Positions 10,043 to 19,905 of a DNA stretch of 64,000 nucleotides are shown in pieces. The notes beneath the pieces were generated by a model. It ran no database searches. It saw only the letters and a program-made list of their open reading frames with translations, and was not told the DNA's origin. Each line of letters begins with the position of its first letter. The stretch's first letter is position 1. Source of the stretch: Limnephilus marmoratus (Eukaryota; Arthropoda; Insecta; Trichoptera; Limnephilidae); NCBI GenBank assembly GCA_917880885.1, contig OU862917.1:55441227-55505226 (forward strand), in the 5' to 3' direction. The position numbers and the translations under genes are program-made.

Positions 10043-10552
10043 AACCATTCATCCGATTGCGATGAAACTTCTGGAATTTGTGCGCGTGCCCGCGGCGGTT
10101 TCTACATAATATACGTAATAGTGAGAAATTATGCATTGCTAAACCGTTCATCCGATTGCAATGAAACTTTGGGGATTTGATGTGCGTATGCCCGCGATGG
10201 TTTCTATATATAGAAATAGTGAGCTTCGACGTCATGAAATTATTTCCTACACAATTCATCCCATTGCGATGAAACTTTGGTGAGTTGTTGTGAGCACGCT
10301 CGTGGTTGTTTTTATATATAGTGGTGAGCTCTGGCGTTTTGAAATTATTTCCTAAATTATTTATCCGATTGGTTTGAATCTTTGGTGAGTTGTTGTGAGC
10401 ACGCTCGCGATGGTTTCTACATATAGTGGTGAGCTCTGGCGTTAGGAAATTATTTCCTAAACTATGTTTCCGATTGCGATGAATCTTTGGTGATTTGTTG
10501 TGAGCACGCCCGGGTTTCTATATATATTGGTGAGCTCTGACATTATGAAATA
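10043..10552. repeat. Tandem repeat, about five units of ~105 bp
   Basis: Units are recognised by CATCCGATTGCGATGAAACT (or variants) at about 10049, 10149, 10257, 10360 and 10467, so the period is 100-108 bp. Each unit continues with TTGTTGTGAGCACGC, a TTTCTA(TA)n stretch, GTGAGCTCTGGCGT and GAAATTATTTCCTAA. Units have diverged by point changes and small indels, so this is an older minisatellite. It abuts the 5' end of the Jockey element and the dispersed repeat at 10555. Confidence 0.85.
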
Positions 10553-10554
10553 TG

Positions 10555-10800
10555 TATATAAAAATTGCAATTGGTGGTACGCGAGCTGTTTGAAAACTGA
10601 ACTGTACTGTACTGAAAACTGATATGTACCGGGACTGAATGCATGGAACGCGTGAGGGGGGAGGGGGACAAGGGAGGGGGTTCGCGAGACGTGAGAAGCG
10701 GGAGAGAGGAGTGGGGTGAGGAAAGGCGGAGTGGGAACGCGTGAGGGGAAGGGTACGCGGGAAAGAACGGGACGAAAGGACACGCAGGGAGAAACAATTT
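10555..10800 (+). repeat. Dispersed G-rich repeat, copy 1
   Basis: Shares an ordered set of blocks with the reverse complement of 48965-49155: ATTGCAA, a GGTACGCGAGCTGTTTGAAAA block, TGTACCGGGACTGAATGCAT, then a G-rich stretch with repeated GCGGGAGAG-like words. No coding potential is visible. The class of element is unknown. Confidence 0.55.
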
Positions 10801-10889
10801 CCTTATTACGTGGCGTTCAAACACATACCGGGAAAACATTATTTTTATTATCACACATTAAACCAGTCTTCCCTGGGTGTCTCCTACTC

Positions 10890-11676
10890 ATATGGCCATA
10901 TAACGTATCTGGGTATAAAAATTGACCGAAACTTAAAATGGACCTAATACATTACCTATTTAAATAAGAAAATTAAAAAAACTGAGTTATTTTTTCAAAA
11001 CTATCAGGAATGTCCTCATTAAATAAGACTTAATCAAGATTTACATGGCTCTGCCAATAGCTGTTAAAATACGGTATTATCGGATGGGGCAGTGCAAATA
11101 AAAACATACTAAATCCATTAATTAAAACTCAAAAAGCCATAATGAAAATTATACTGAAAGTTCCTGTAAGAACTAGTACTGACGAAATCTTCAACAATGT
11201 TAAAATCATGTCAATTAAACAACTATATTCTAAAACAATACTCATTTACATTCACAAGTACAAAACCCAAGAAAAAACAACATTAGAAACATTATATCTC
11301 ATGCTCAAAAACATATCCAACAAGTAACTACTAACACAACATTTGGGCAAAAAAGCTTCTTATTTTATGGTATTAAACTCTACAATAAAATATTACTCTC
11401 ACTCAAAAACCTCAACATTATAACATTTAAATCTCAAATAAAAAGCTGGTTACTAAATATAGGGAGATCAGAAATAGAAAATATACTGATATCAAATACG
11501 GACTAAAATCGGATCTACTGAACTGAATTATAAAAAGCACTATCTTATTTATTTTATAATTATTAAAAAAAAAACTACATGATAGGTATATATGTTTATA
11601 ACAAATTCAAATTAATTTCTTAAAATTAAATTATAATATGTAAATGAAATCCTCAGCACGGGAGATCCCAGTGAGA
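10890..11676 (+). pseudogene. LINE-C copy 1, RT C-terminal fragment and 3' UTR
   Basis: Plus-strand LINE remnant. After ITYLGIKIDRNLKW near 10895-10940, the thumb region can be followed through several frames (KTELFFQN, LIKIYMALPIAV, a 61-codon open frame from 11142) to a terminal block TFGQKSFLFYGIKLYNKILL near 11340-11400, which matches the end of CR1/Jockey-group ORF2s. A 3' UTR follows with AATCCTCAGCACGGGAGATC near 11650. The same terminal ~350 bp recurs at 19926-20270. The 3' end is interrupted at 11677 by a SINE-A insertion and resumes at 12084. Confidence 0.75.
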
Positions 11677-11677
11677 A

Positions 11678-12083
11678 TTTTTTTATATGAATACCGCACA
11701 AGAGTCTCAACTGCTCCCGTCTGAAGCCAGTGAGACTATGGCATCCCCAATTGGGGTATGTTGTGAGGCCGAAGGTAGTGGGGAGGGGAAGGAGATAGGG
11801 AAGAGGAAGATGGGGAAGTACCTGGCTATTCAGGTCTGGTCACCAAACACGGCTAATGCCATTTCAAGCAACGTTTCAATTCTGAATGGTGGTCTTACAC
11901 CAGGGCGATGCTGAGAGTATCTTCCACTCTGGAACGTGCCGCAAATAAGCTATATATTATTTTAAATGAATAAAATGTGAAGTAACACAAATTATTCAAA
12001 TAAATTTATTTGCCACGCCGGGATTCGATCCTGCGACCTTCGGTGTGCGATTCAAGAGCCTTACCGCTGGACCACGCCGGCTG
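11678..12083 (-). repeat. SINE-A copy 1 (tRNA-derived SINE)
   Basis: Minus-strand SINE ending in a T7 run (its poly-A) at 11678-11684. The tRNA-like head is at 12083..12012: A-box-like TGGTCCAGCGGTAA (12074-12061) and B-box GGATCGAATCC (12031-12021). The body is the same as in copy 2 at 53758-54174, including TTCCAGAGTGGAAGATACT, ACACCAGGGCG in reverse sense and CAATTGGGGATGCC. It lies inside the 3' UTR of LINE-C: the interrupted LINE sequence continues on the other side. Confidence 0.85.
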
Positions 12084-12160
12084 TCAAAAGGATAGCATTA
12101 TCTTTACATGTTACTAAGAAAGGAAGACAAAAATCTCTATTATTATTATGTGTTTCTCTT
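12084..12160 (+). repeat. Displaced 3' end of LINE-C copy 1
   Basis: The sequence GGATAGCATTATC ... GTTACTAAGAAAGGAAGACA continues the LINE 3' UTR and matches 20268-20305 of LINE-C copy 2. It ends in a (TATTAT)n-like tail. Confidence 0.75.
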
Positions 12161-12784
12161 CGTTGATCCGCTCTACATGGTTTTCGGAAACTAGTAGGTA
12201 GTATAAGTGGGAAGTCTACCTAGGTACCATACGGCATGCATGATATTTGGAGTCGATTTTGTGGAACATATTTTTTTTGGTTTTCGAGTTAATTGAGTCT
12301 GAAGATCGAGTGTTATAATTTTTTTTTTTAAAGAACCTGTTAAAATCCTGTGAACAATATTATTTATGCCAACCCAGGAAACTCTCAGTTACAAATATAC
12401 AACATTGCTATTTTGTTACACCTTTGTTGCATTAAACTAAATGCTAACAAATTTATCAGGCTATCACAATGACTTATTAGGGTAAATGCCGTCAAATTAA
12501 ATTAGCAACTTTCAAACAAACCGTAAATTAATTGCAATAAATTTGGTATGCGTTACTCATAATTAAAAGAGAAAGAACAAAGGCGTTTTTAAAGCTATTA
12601 AACCTTTAAGCATCTGTTTATCAGTTTAAAACAATTAGAACTGTGTTTAAAACCAACATCGACTTAATACTTTCAACAAACACGTTTTTACGAGTTAGGG
12701 GATAGGCGGGCAATTCGTCGCAAATAACGAATACCTACTAATTATTCAGTATTTTTATTTTCAATTTTTTATTAAATTATTTAA
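12161..12784. other. No gene or recognised repeat
   Basis: AT-rich sequence with short homopolymer runs; no sustained reading frame and no repeat recognised elsewhere in the window. Confidence 0.5.
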
Positions 12785-12995
12785 CTCACGTTGGGAGTCA
12801 ATGGCATCCCCAATGGGACCGATAGTTGGGAGGAGAAAGACGTGGGTAAGCTAAAGATTGTTAAGTGCATGGATATTAAGATCTGTTCAGCAAAGACGGC
12901 TAAAGCCATTTCAAGCATCTCAATTTGGGAGGAGGATATGGGTACCGCCGCCCCGGGAACCGATTATTGGATAACCCACACCACTGCTTTTGGTC
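12785..12995 (+). repeat. Mosaic repeat joining SINE-A-like and SINE-B-like segments
   Basis: The left part (GGCATCCCCAAT, then GGCTAAAGCCATTTCAAGCA) parallels the antisense body of SINE-A. From about 12940 it reads GGGTACCGCCGCCCCGGGAAC and ATTATTGGATAACC, which matches the 5' part of SINE-B. Either SINE-B originally carried this upstream domain, or this is a recombinant. Confidence 0.55.
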
Positions 12996-13111
12996 ATTAG
13001 AACATTCAATGCCCGCGACACCGTAAATAACTAACCTGTTAAAACGTAGCGAATAAAAAAAAATGTAAGTGTTTGTGAAGGTCATTTCATGAACATTCTC
13101 CAGCCCTAAAG

Positions 13112-13237
13112 AGTCCTAAATTCTCCAGTATTTTCAAATAAATATCAACTATACTTTAGCCACTAATCTCCAATAGTCCTAAATTCTCCCGTATTTTAAA
13201 ATAAATACCAACTCTACTTTTGCCACTAATCTATTCA
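13112..13237. repeat. Tandem duplication, two 63-bp units
   Basis: Units start at 13112 and 13175 with AGTCCTAAATTCTCC and end with GCCACTAATCT. They differ at several positions. No coding frame. Confidence 0.75.
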
Positions 13238-13454
13238 TAAATGTAATACTAACAGTGATGAGGGTAGCAAATAATGTAAAATCATGCAATGTCCAGTGTG
13301 TTAACTGTAATGTCCTCCGCGTGCAAAGCCGTATCTTCTCCTAGCATAAACTTATAATTAAAGTGTGTTTATCGGAAGTGACCAGCCAGGTAAGTATGTT
13401 TCTGTATCCATTTGTAAATAGTAAAATTAGTTAGAACCTAAGCATTCCTAATAA

Positions 13455-13535
13455 ATTGTACAGCGCCCTTGAGGTGATTTTTCACAAAAACGGCGCTTTA
13501 TAAATTATACAATTATTATTATTATTATTATTAGA
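13455..13535 (+). repeat. Retroposon 3' tail with (ATT)n
   Basis: Contains CTTGAGGTGATTTTTCACAA, GGCGCTTTATAAATTATAC and (ATT)n. The same tail, diverged, occurs at 42965-43032. The arrangement is that of a LINE or SINE 3' end; no coding part is left. Confidence 0.6.
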
Positions 13536-13547
13536 TTAGACTTTTCA

Positions 13548-13905
13548 GGGATTCCCGGGATCATGAGGGTGAGGTTTATCTAGGTCTTGGCGGCGGATGC
13601 TTTTGCCCACCTAATACGTGGCGGGCCGAATCAGGAGATGCTGGTTGAAGGAGACCTTTTGAACTCTCCTGCCGAACTCTCTCGACACATCTTGCAACGC
13701 AGTGGAAGCGATGGATTCATACGTCCGTCACTTCTGGATACTCTGACCCCAGATTCCTTCCCACCCCTCATACATTTTTCCTTCCCAGAACCTCCTCTTT
13801 TTCCTTTCTCTAAAAATACCCTCCACACAGCATCCCCAAATTTGACATTGGCCCTCATGGGAATTATTTTCCTCAGGGCCACCTGTGTGGAGCCAACATA
13901 AAATT
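13548..13905 (+). repeat. SINE-B copy, 5'-truncated
   Basis: Starts within the family at GGGTGAGGTTT ... TCTTGGCGGCGGATGC and continues through CATCCCCAAATTTGACA to the palindromic tail (GGCCCTCATGG/CCTCAGGGCC) and GTGTGGAGCC. Open frames across it (e.g. 13587-13901) are not conserved between copies, so it is not treated as a gene. It is followed by TTAGGTTAGGTTA. Confidence 0.8.
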
Positions 13906-14056
13906 AGGTTAGGTTAATTTGTGCAAGTATGTACATAGTAAGTCATCTTCGATAACTTCGTCCAGGGACCTTGTCCTGCATTCTACATATGATATGAAGA
14001 AATTAAAGAAAAAAATTAATAGGCCGGTAAATTCTAAACAAAATGTATTTTTTCCC

Positions 14057-14290
14057 GAATTTATAGGTATTTATAAAGGAATTGAAGGCACACGTATTCA
14101 GTTGGTCATTCTTGTTACAATCAGCGGAAGATAAGAATTTATAGGTATTTATAAAGAAATTGAAGGCTCATGTATTTAGTTGGTCATTCTTGTTACAATC
14201 AGCGGAAGATAAGAATTTATAGGTATTTATAAAGGAATTGAAGGCACACGTATTTAGTTGGTCATTCTTGTTACAATCAGCGGAAGATAA
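14057..14290. repeat. Tandem repeat, three 78-bp units
   Basis: Three units of exactly 78 bp, each beginning GAATTTATAGGTATTTATAA and ending CAGCGGAAGATAA. Differences are limited to a few single bases, so the array is young. 78 is a multiple of three and one plus-strand frame stays open through one unit only; a coding role is not supported. Confidence 0.9.
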
Positions 14291-14365
14291 TAATAAAATG
14301 GCCATTTTCAAATATTCGATGCCCAATTGATTCGTTAACCGAATTTTATAAACTGCTGCTTTACA

Positions 14366-14790
14366 TTAGGTACCTCAACACAGGGCGCCCTGGGGAAAAT
14401 AATTTCCTTCAGGACCTATGTGATCTTTGGTGATGTTAGGGAACGTACCCATACTACGTGACCAACTTTTTGCAATTTTTAACCCCCCCCCACCGGTGAC
14501 CAAAATCCTAAGCAACCCGCCGCTCATTTGTATGGAGCGTGACATTTTGAAGACCCCCCCCCTAAACGTGTCACGTAGTATGGGTACGTTCCCTATACGT
14601 GGAGGGTCTTTTTAGGAAAGGTGGAAGCGGATGTTTTGGGATGGAAAAATGTATGAAGGGTGAGTAGAAATCAGATGTTCTGAGGGAGTCCTGCTGGAGA
14701 GGTCAAAAGGTCTCCCTCAACCAGTTCTTACCGATCTGGGCTGCTACGTAGCTGGTGGGTTTGACCAACGATTGATAAATTTTAACACGG
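14366..14790 (-). repeat. SINE-B copy split by a MITE
   Basis: Minus-strand SINE-B: the tail palindrome lies near 14383-14415 and the body at 14596-14790 (AAAGGTCTCCCTCAACCAG and so on). Removing 14439-14595 restores the family sequence GATG(T)TA-(T)ACGTGGAGGGTC across the junction. 5' truncated at about 14790. Confidence 0.8.
14439..14593. mobile_element. 155-bp MITE with 24-bp perfect inverted ends, TA target
   Basis: The terminal inverted repeat starts GGGAACGTACCCATACTACG and is identical for 24 bp at both ends (14439-14462 and 14570-14593). It is flanked by TA on both sides (14437-14438, 14594-14595). The centre has C8-C9 runs. It is non-coding and inserted in SINE-B. TA targeting and the small size suit Tc1/mariner-type mobilisation; the source transposase is not in the window. 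Confidence 0.92.
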
Positions 14791-15189
14791 CCACAGATAA
14801 GTTTCGGTTAACTGTCAAAAAACATAATTTTTTAATGATGTCGTTCGTTATGCAAAGTTACTGGCTTATTTAATGAATGGATTGAACTAACAAAGCTCTT
14901 AGAGTTGAAATAAGTCATATAAGCGATCTTTATAATGCATCAATTAAAGACGTAATCATTTTATTCCGTCCGATCTTTGAAAAACTAAAATGGTTGAAAA
15001 ATGACTAAAGATCTCATTAACTCATAGTTAAAAAACTTAAGCATGTTAGCATTTTAACAGTTGACATTTTTTATACATCTTCCGCCTCACCCCCGGGCCA
15101 CAGTTTTTTCTCGAATAGTTACGTCCAGAGAGTCAAGCACAGAAAAATCGATAACTTTACAATATCCGATTGATAAGCGACATTTTTGA
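14791..15189. other. No gene or recognised repeat
   Basis: AT-rich; no sustained frame. It immediately precedes the 77/74-bp array. Confidence 0.5.
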
Positions 15190-15565
15190 AGATTTTATAT
15201 CGATACACCGAGCGAGAGTGGTTTCACTGTTGATAGCCGAGTCTATGTTCACAGGGAATAAATAATAGATTTTATATCGATACACCGAGCGAGAGTGGTT
15301 TCACTGTTGATAGCCGAGTCTATGTTCACAGGGAATAAATAGATTTTATATCGATACACCGAGCGAGAGTGGTTTCACTGTTGATAGCCGAGTCTATGTT
15401 CACAGGGAATAAATAATAGATTTTATATCGATACACCGAGCGAGAGTGGTTTCACTGTTGATAGCCGAGTCTATGTTCACAGGGAATAAATAGATTTTAT
15501 ATCGATACACCGAGCGAGAGTGGTTTCACTGTTGATAGCCGAGTCTATGTTCACAGGGAATAAAT
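15190..15565. repeat. Tandem array with alternating 77- and 74-bp units
   Basis: Five units start at 15190, 15267, 15341, 15418 and 15492, each AGATTTTATATCGATACACC ... TTCACAGGGAATAAAT. Lengths are 77, 74, 77, 74, 74: the 77-bp form has an extra AAT before the next unit. Apart from this indel the units are almost identical, so the array is recent. It grew by copying a 151-bp dimer. Confidence 0.93.
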
Positions 15566-16210
15566 AAGAAATCGATAAACGCTCACAACAACGGCGAATC
15601 TGTCTACGATTGGCGTAAAAAATATTAATAAATTGGCAATATTTAATTGAAATTCTAACCTAAATGTATATTGGCAGTCCGGATTTACTTTTCGACCCTA
15701 AAATAAAGCGACAAATTTAGTGTCAAAAAGTAAATGTCTTATCAAACACCTAAAAAATTCATAATCCGTTAAAATTGCATTAACGATACCAAACAAAATA
15801 AAAATCGATTACTATACATCGCTTAGAATACAAATCATTTATAAAAATTGTCATACAAGATGGCTGACCGATAATTTCCCTTCACCCAATATTTGGCTTC
15901 ATTAATACAAAATCGCACTAATGCTCTGTACAGGGCTTATTGGGTCTACGGTTATTTTCGTCGTCGCCATCTTGAAACATTTGGAGGTACATTTTGAGTG
16001 GTTTCATCGGCGTACCAGAAGTATGTGAAGGCACCTTACTCAACAGTTATTTCTTAAATTGAAAAAACATAATAAGGTCTTAACGCTCCAGAATACCGTA
16101 TGATATTGAGTTGAAGATGTTCTCAGTATCACTTTGGTCTAATAAAACCAAAAAAATAATGGAATACCTACATTCAATATAAATTCATCATGCCAATAAA
16201 GGTTTAACGG
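15566..16210. other. No gene or recognised repeat
   Basis: AT-rich sequence without a long frame; nothing in it recurs elsewhere in the window that I could see. Confidence 0.45.
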
Positions 16211-16560
16211 AGTACTCTATATGCCAAGCATACGAGTACCGAAGAAAGGTAAACGAAAGGCGGGCAGGCCTAGGCTGAGATGGGAGGATGACGTCAGGAA
16301 GGATGCAAGAGGACTACTCCATGTCGCAGATTGGAAGACAACGGCCGAGGACAGAGGGCGGTAGAGGCTTACTTTGAAGGAGGCCAAGGCTCGAAATGGG
16401 CTGTAGCGCCATCGAAGAAGAGAACGCTTTAATATGGCTTCACAAAACCTTGCTCTCTCTATGTAACTCCACAGCCGAGCGTATAGATGATATCTATTTG
16501 TAAATACAAAGTTGTTCAATTTTAGGCAATTCCTAGAATCCAACGATATGTAAAAAAGTA
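16211..16560 (+). pseudogene. RTE-type LINE, extreme C-terminal fragment
   Basis: On the plus strand 16226-16430 encodes KAGRPRLRWEDDVRKDARGL, then WKTTAEDRGR, stop, and LTLKEAKARNGL. This is the well-known end of RTE-like endonuclease-RT proteins (GRP-RLRW-DD ... W...A.DR..W ... EAKA..GL). One stop interrupts it. Upstream RT sequence is missing, which indicates 5' truncation. About 120 bp of 3' UTR follows. Confidence 0.75.
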
Positions 16561-16599
16561 AAGTATATTATATTTGATGTTGAGAATTTTTCTAAGAAT

Positions 16600-16835
16600 T
16601 CACCTTTATTTACTTATTTTTATTCTGCATAAAAATGTGTATAATTTGTAGGAGCTCATATTCTTTTTTTGTTATAAAATATATTTGTATCCTATAACTA
16701 AATACTAGTTGTTATCATACATATGTACTTTGTTTAATGTACATTATTATCATTGTAATCACCCTCCTGTGTATCATGTATCATGTATCACCGGATTGTA
16801 ATAGCCATTTTATGGCGTTGAAATAAATAAATAAT
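16600..16835 (+). repeat. LINE 3' UTR with (AAAT)n tail
   Basis: Ends with TAATAGCCATTTTATGGCGT, TGAAATAAATAAATAA, a 3' tail typical of CR1/Jockey-group LINEs. No coding part is adjacent. A short triple of GTATCAT words lies at 16770-16790. Confidence 0.5.
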
Positions 16836-17580
16836 TAATTTTTGAGGATCAATTATTTTTCAAATAGTCATACACAATAAACTTACATTATGTATTCGGA
16901 TCGATGTTGGTTGTTCTGTATTATTATTTCGATAATTGTTTTCTAAAACACAAAAAAATTCCGAGTGTATTTTTTTGCCCAATTTTCCTCATTAATTTCT
17001 AGATTCGTGATTATAAAAAGGCATTTTGTCTTAGAAAAAATATGTGCACTTTTCCTACAGAGTCGTCACGATGAAGATCTGTTCTTTTATTGGTAAACTG
17101 TTTTAATTTTACTTGGAGCTGATAATTAAAAATATTATTTATGTGAGTGCTTTTGTAAAAACCCGATATTTTTTTTTTTACTCTAAAAAAGAAAAATCTG
17201 TTTGTGCGTCCCACTAAAAAGTGTCGAACGGTAAGCTCTGGTGTCATGAAAATTTATAATTTTTTTCTGTCAGTGGTTCAAGGTCATCGCCTTCATAATT
17301 AATTGTCAACTATATTAATTTTTCTGGCACTTAACAACATTTAAAGTTTTCGGATGTCTTTCTTTCTTTCAGTTTAAATATGGCAGCCACAGACTGAAAC
17401 CGTCACAATAATAATAAATGTGAAAAAAGTTTAAGGTGATACTTAATAGAATTCAGAATCTACTCTTTTATATATAATAGTTTTGAGTTTAATTATAAGG
17501 AAAAACGCTTTTCATAAGTTATGCTTTAAAATATTCAGCTAAATTAATATGAATAAATCGTTTTATTCGTAAACAAACTC
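16836..17580. other. No gene or recognised repeat
   Basis: AT-rich with poly-T runs; the 78-codon minus-strand frame at 17011-17247 has no recognisable features. Confidence 0.45.
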
Positions 17581-17888
17581 AAATCTTTCAAGAAAGGCTA
17601 ACAAATACAATACTAAATTTAATTATCGATACAATATTGTATTTGTTAGCCTTTCACAAATCTTTCAAGAAAGGCTAACAAATACAATACTAAATTCAAT
17701 TATCGATACAATATTGTATTTGTTAGCCTTTCACAAATCTTTCAAGAAAGGCTAACAAATACAATACTAAATTCAATTATCGATACAATATTGTATTTGT
17801 TAGCCTTTCACAAATCTTTCAAGAAAGGCTAACAAATACAATACTAAATTCAATTATCGATACAATATTGTATTTGTTAGCCTTTCAT
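17581..17888. repeat. Tandem array of four perfect 21-bp-stem hairpins (77-bp period)
   Basis: Four units start at 17581, 17658, 17735 and 17812. Each contains the arm GAAAGGCTAACAAATACAAT+A, a 22-nt spacer with TTATCGATA, and the exact reverse-complement arm ending GTTAGCCTTTC. The hairpin spans 64 nt and is followed by a 13-nt linker ACAAATCTTTCAA. Units are nearly identical, with one base difference in the first spacer. The array is non-coding and lies about 320 bp upstream of the mucin-like gene's first visible exon. It may be a cruciform-prone satellite, tandem MITE copies, or a transcribed hairpin cluster; the sequence does not decide. Confidence 0.93.
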
Positions 17889-18212
17889 AAAAGATTTAAG
17901 TGTGTTTATTGACAAAACTATTTATTCATATTCACATTGTGTGTGTATGGGCGCATCAAATTAATCCATATTATTAATAATCACGGGCATGAGCCTAGTG
18001 TGGTAGCCAAAAAAACAAATATCTCTAACTAATAAAAATTTATGAAATAAAAAATGAAAAAAATAAATAAAAAAATTAGAAGCATATCTGATAAAAAGTG
18101 TTTTCAAAAAGATTATATTTTTTTAAGTTTCACCTTAAAAGAATTTAAATAGTTTTTTTTGCTTTTAATCACGTTTATTGAAATGTTTAATTTTTCGATT
18201 TTCCTTTTTCAG
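17889..18212. other. Intergenic or intronic sequence before the mucin-like exon
   Basis: AT-rich. It ends in a pyrimidine tract and AG (TTCCTTTTTCAG at 18201-18212), a good splice acceptor. The start-codon exon of the gene should lie in or upstream of this stretch; I could not identify it. Confidence 0.5.
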
Positions 18213-19737
18213 GGCTTGTTGTAATTTTGGCAATCTTTGCCATCAGTTCTGTAGAAGCATGTTCCAGAAAACCGACAAAAACAGAAAGCACAACCATGAA
18301 GCCAACAACAGCTAAACCTACAGAACCAACGCCAGTCGATTGTGGATTAGCAAAAAATTTTGGCTCCTGCCAGGATCCTTGTCGATGGTCTCATGTTATT
18401 GAAAGTAAGTTCGAAAACGTGCTTATACAGTAATTTTTTTTTGTTCAATAACAATTTTTTTATGTATCCAAGATGAACGGCTTTGCCGGGATGGTTAACT
18501 TTTTAGCAATGCTTCAGCCAATTTACTTTAAAGTAAAAATTTTGATCCTTTAAATTATCCCAAATTATTTCTTATCGTCACGGTTTAGGCATATATGTAT
18601 TCTCAAAACCACAACTCATACAGATACTGCAAATTTGAAAGCTGAAGTTTTATCTTTAAAGTACGTTTTTATAGTTCGAGTACATAACGGAAATTTCAAA
18701 GATTTATCGACCCGCATTGAAGTAGAAAAAAATTAACGTACAAAAAATACATTTCATTTAGAAATTAAATTAAACGTCTCAAAACTTGTACATGTGAGTA
18801 TGTGACTTTTGCCTAAACGGCGAAGTTATGAATAATGAAAACATTAACGGCTATGCTATTTTTTTTCCTAGAATGCATCACCAAAGAGGAATTTAACAAG
18901 TGCGGATGGGATGGATTAGTTATTGTGGGCAACCCTACAGAAGCAAGTGTGGTAACCGAAGAGACTGGAACAACTGTGTCGGCTGAACCGAGCGTACCAA
19001 TGGAAACAAGTGCAACGAATTTTGCCAATACACCATCAGATATATCAACGACCACATTCATACCGATTACATCGAGTAGACCTATTGAAGTTACTACTCC
19101 ACTAGTAGAAATCAAACCAACTACAGTAATCCCTACAACTGGATTAGAAGCCTCGAGCACATCTGTTGCACCTACTCATTTACCTGAGATAACAACGACA
19201 GTAATTGCAAGTGTATCAACTGTAGTAACTAAAGAGACCGTAACAAATGTGCCGACTAAATCGAGTATATCAACGAAAACAAATGCCAATACACTATCAG
19301 ATACACCAACGACCACGTCCCTACCGAATTCACCGACTGGACCTATTAAAGCTACTACTCCACCAGTAGACAAACCTACTCCAGTAATCACTACAACTGG
19401 ATTAGAAGCCTCGAGCACATCTGTTGCACCTACTCATTTACCTGAGATAACAACGACAGTAATTGCAAGTGTATCAACTGTAGTAACTAAAGAGACCGTA
19501 ACAAATGTGCCGACTAAATCGAGTATATCAACGAAAACAAATGCCAATACACCATCAGATACACCAAAGACCACGTCCCTACCGAATACACCGACTGGAC
19601 CTATTGAAGCTTCTACTCCACCAGTAGACAAACCTACTCCAGTAATCCCTATAACTGGATTAGAAGATTCGAGCACATCTGTTGCACCTACTCGTTTACC
19701 TGCGGAAACAACGACAGTAATTGCAAGTGTGCCGTAA
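18213..19737 (+). CDS. Secreted Thr-rich mucin-like protein (two exons seen)
   Basis: The only convincing host gene. Exon 18213-18404 follows an acceptor and ends at a donor GTAAGT (18405). It encodes a hydrophobic signal-peptide end (LVVILAIFAISSVEA) with likely cleavage before C, then a short Thr/Pro-Lys stretch and DCGLAKNFGSCQDPC. Exon two starts at 18872 after TTTTTTTTCCTAG. Joining restores the frame (K, CITKEEFNKCGW), giving six cysteines in a compact N-terminal module. A long Thr/Ser/Pro/Val domain follows, with 86-residue repeats rich in potential O-glycosylation sites. The protein is probably exported to a mucous or cuticular surface. The first exon with the ATG was not found. The frame ends early at TAA 19735-19737 because of a 2-nt insertion relative to the repeat consensus. 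The family of the cysteine module is not recognised. Confidence 0.72.
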
Positions 19738-19905
19738 CCATAGTAACTAAAGATACCGAAACGAATGTACCGACTGAACCGAGCATATCTATGGAAACAA
19801 ATGCAATGATTTTTTCCAACACACCATCAGACACATCAATGACCACGTATGTTACAAATGCATCTACCAGACCTGTGGCTGCTACTGGAATAGCAGTAAC
19901 AAGCA
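19142..19905 (+). repeat. 258-bp coding tandem repeat of the mucin domain
   Basis: Units begin GGATTAGAAGCCTCGAGCAC at about 19141 and 19399, with a more diverged third at about 19657; a degenerate unit precedes them. Period 258 bp equals 86 codons, which preserves frame. The first two units differ at only a handful of positions, implying recent duplication or gene conversion. Confidence 0.9.

Noticed and set aside
13587..13901. 104-codon frame in SINE-B
   Set aside because: The equivalent frame is broken in other SINE-B copies, so it is not a conserved protein.
13906..13918. Short TTAGG-like repeats (also at 38188 and 62135)
   Set aside because: Only two or three units each; too short to indicate telomeric sequence, although consistent with an arthropod genome.
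14057..15565. Possible CRISPR-like arrays (78-bp and 77/74-bp repeats)
   Set aside because: Whole units repeat head-to-tail with no variable spacers, and the context is eukaryotic; these are minisatellites.
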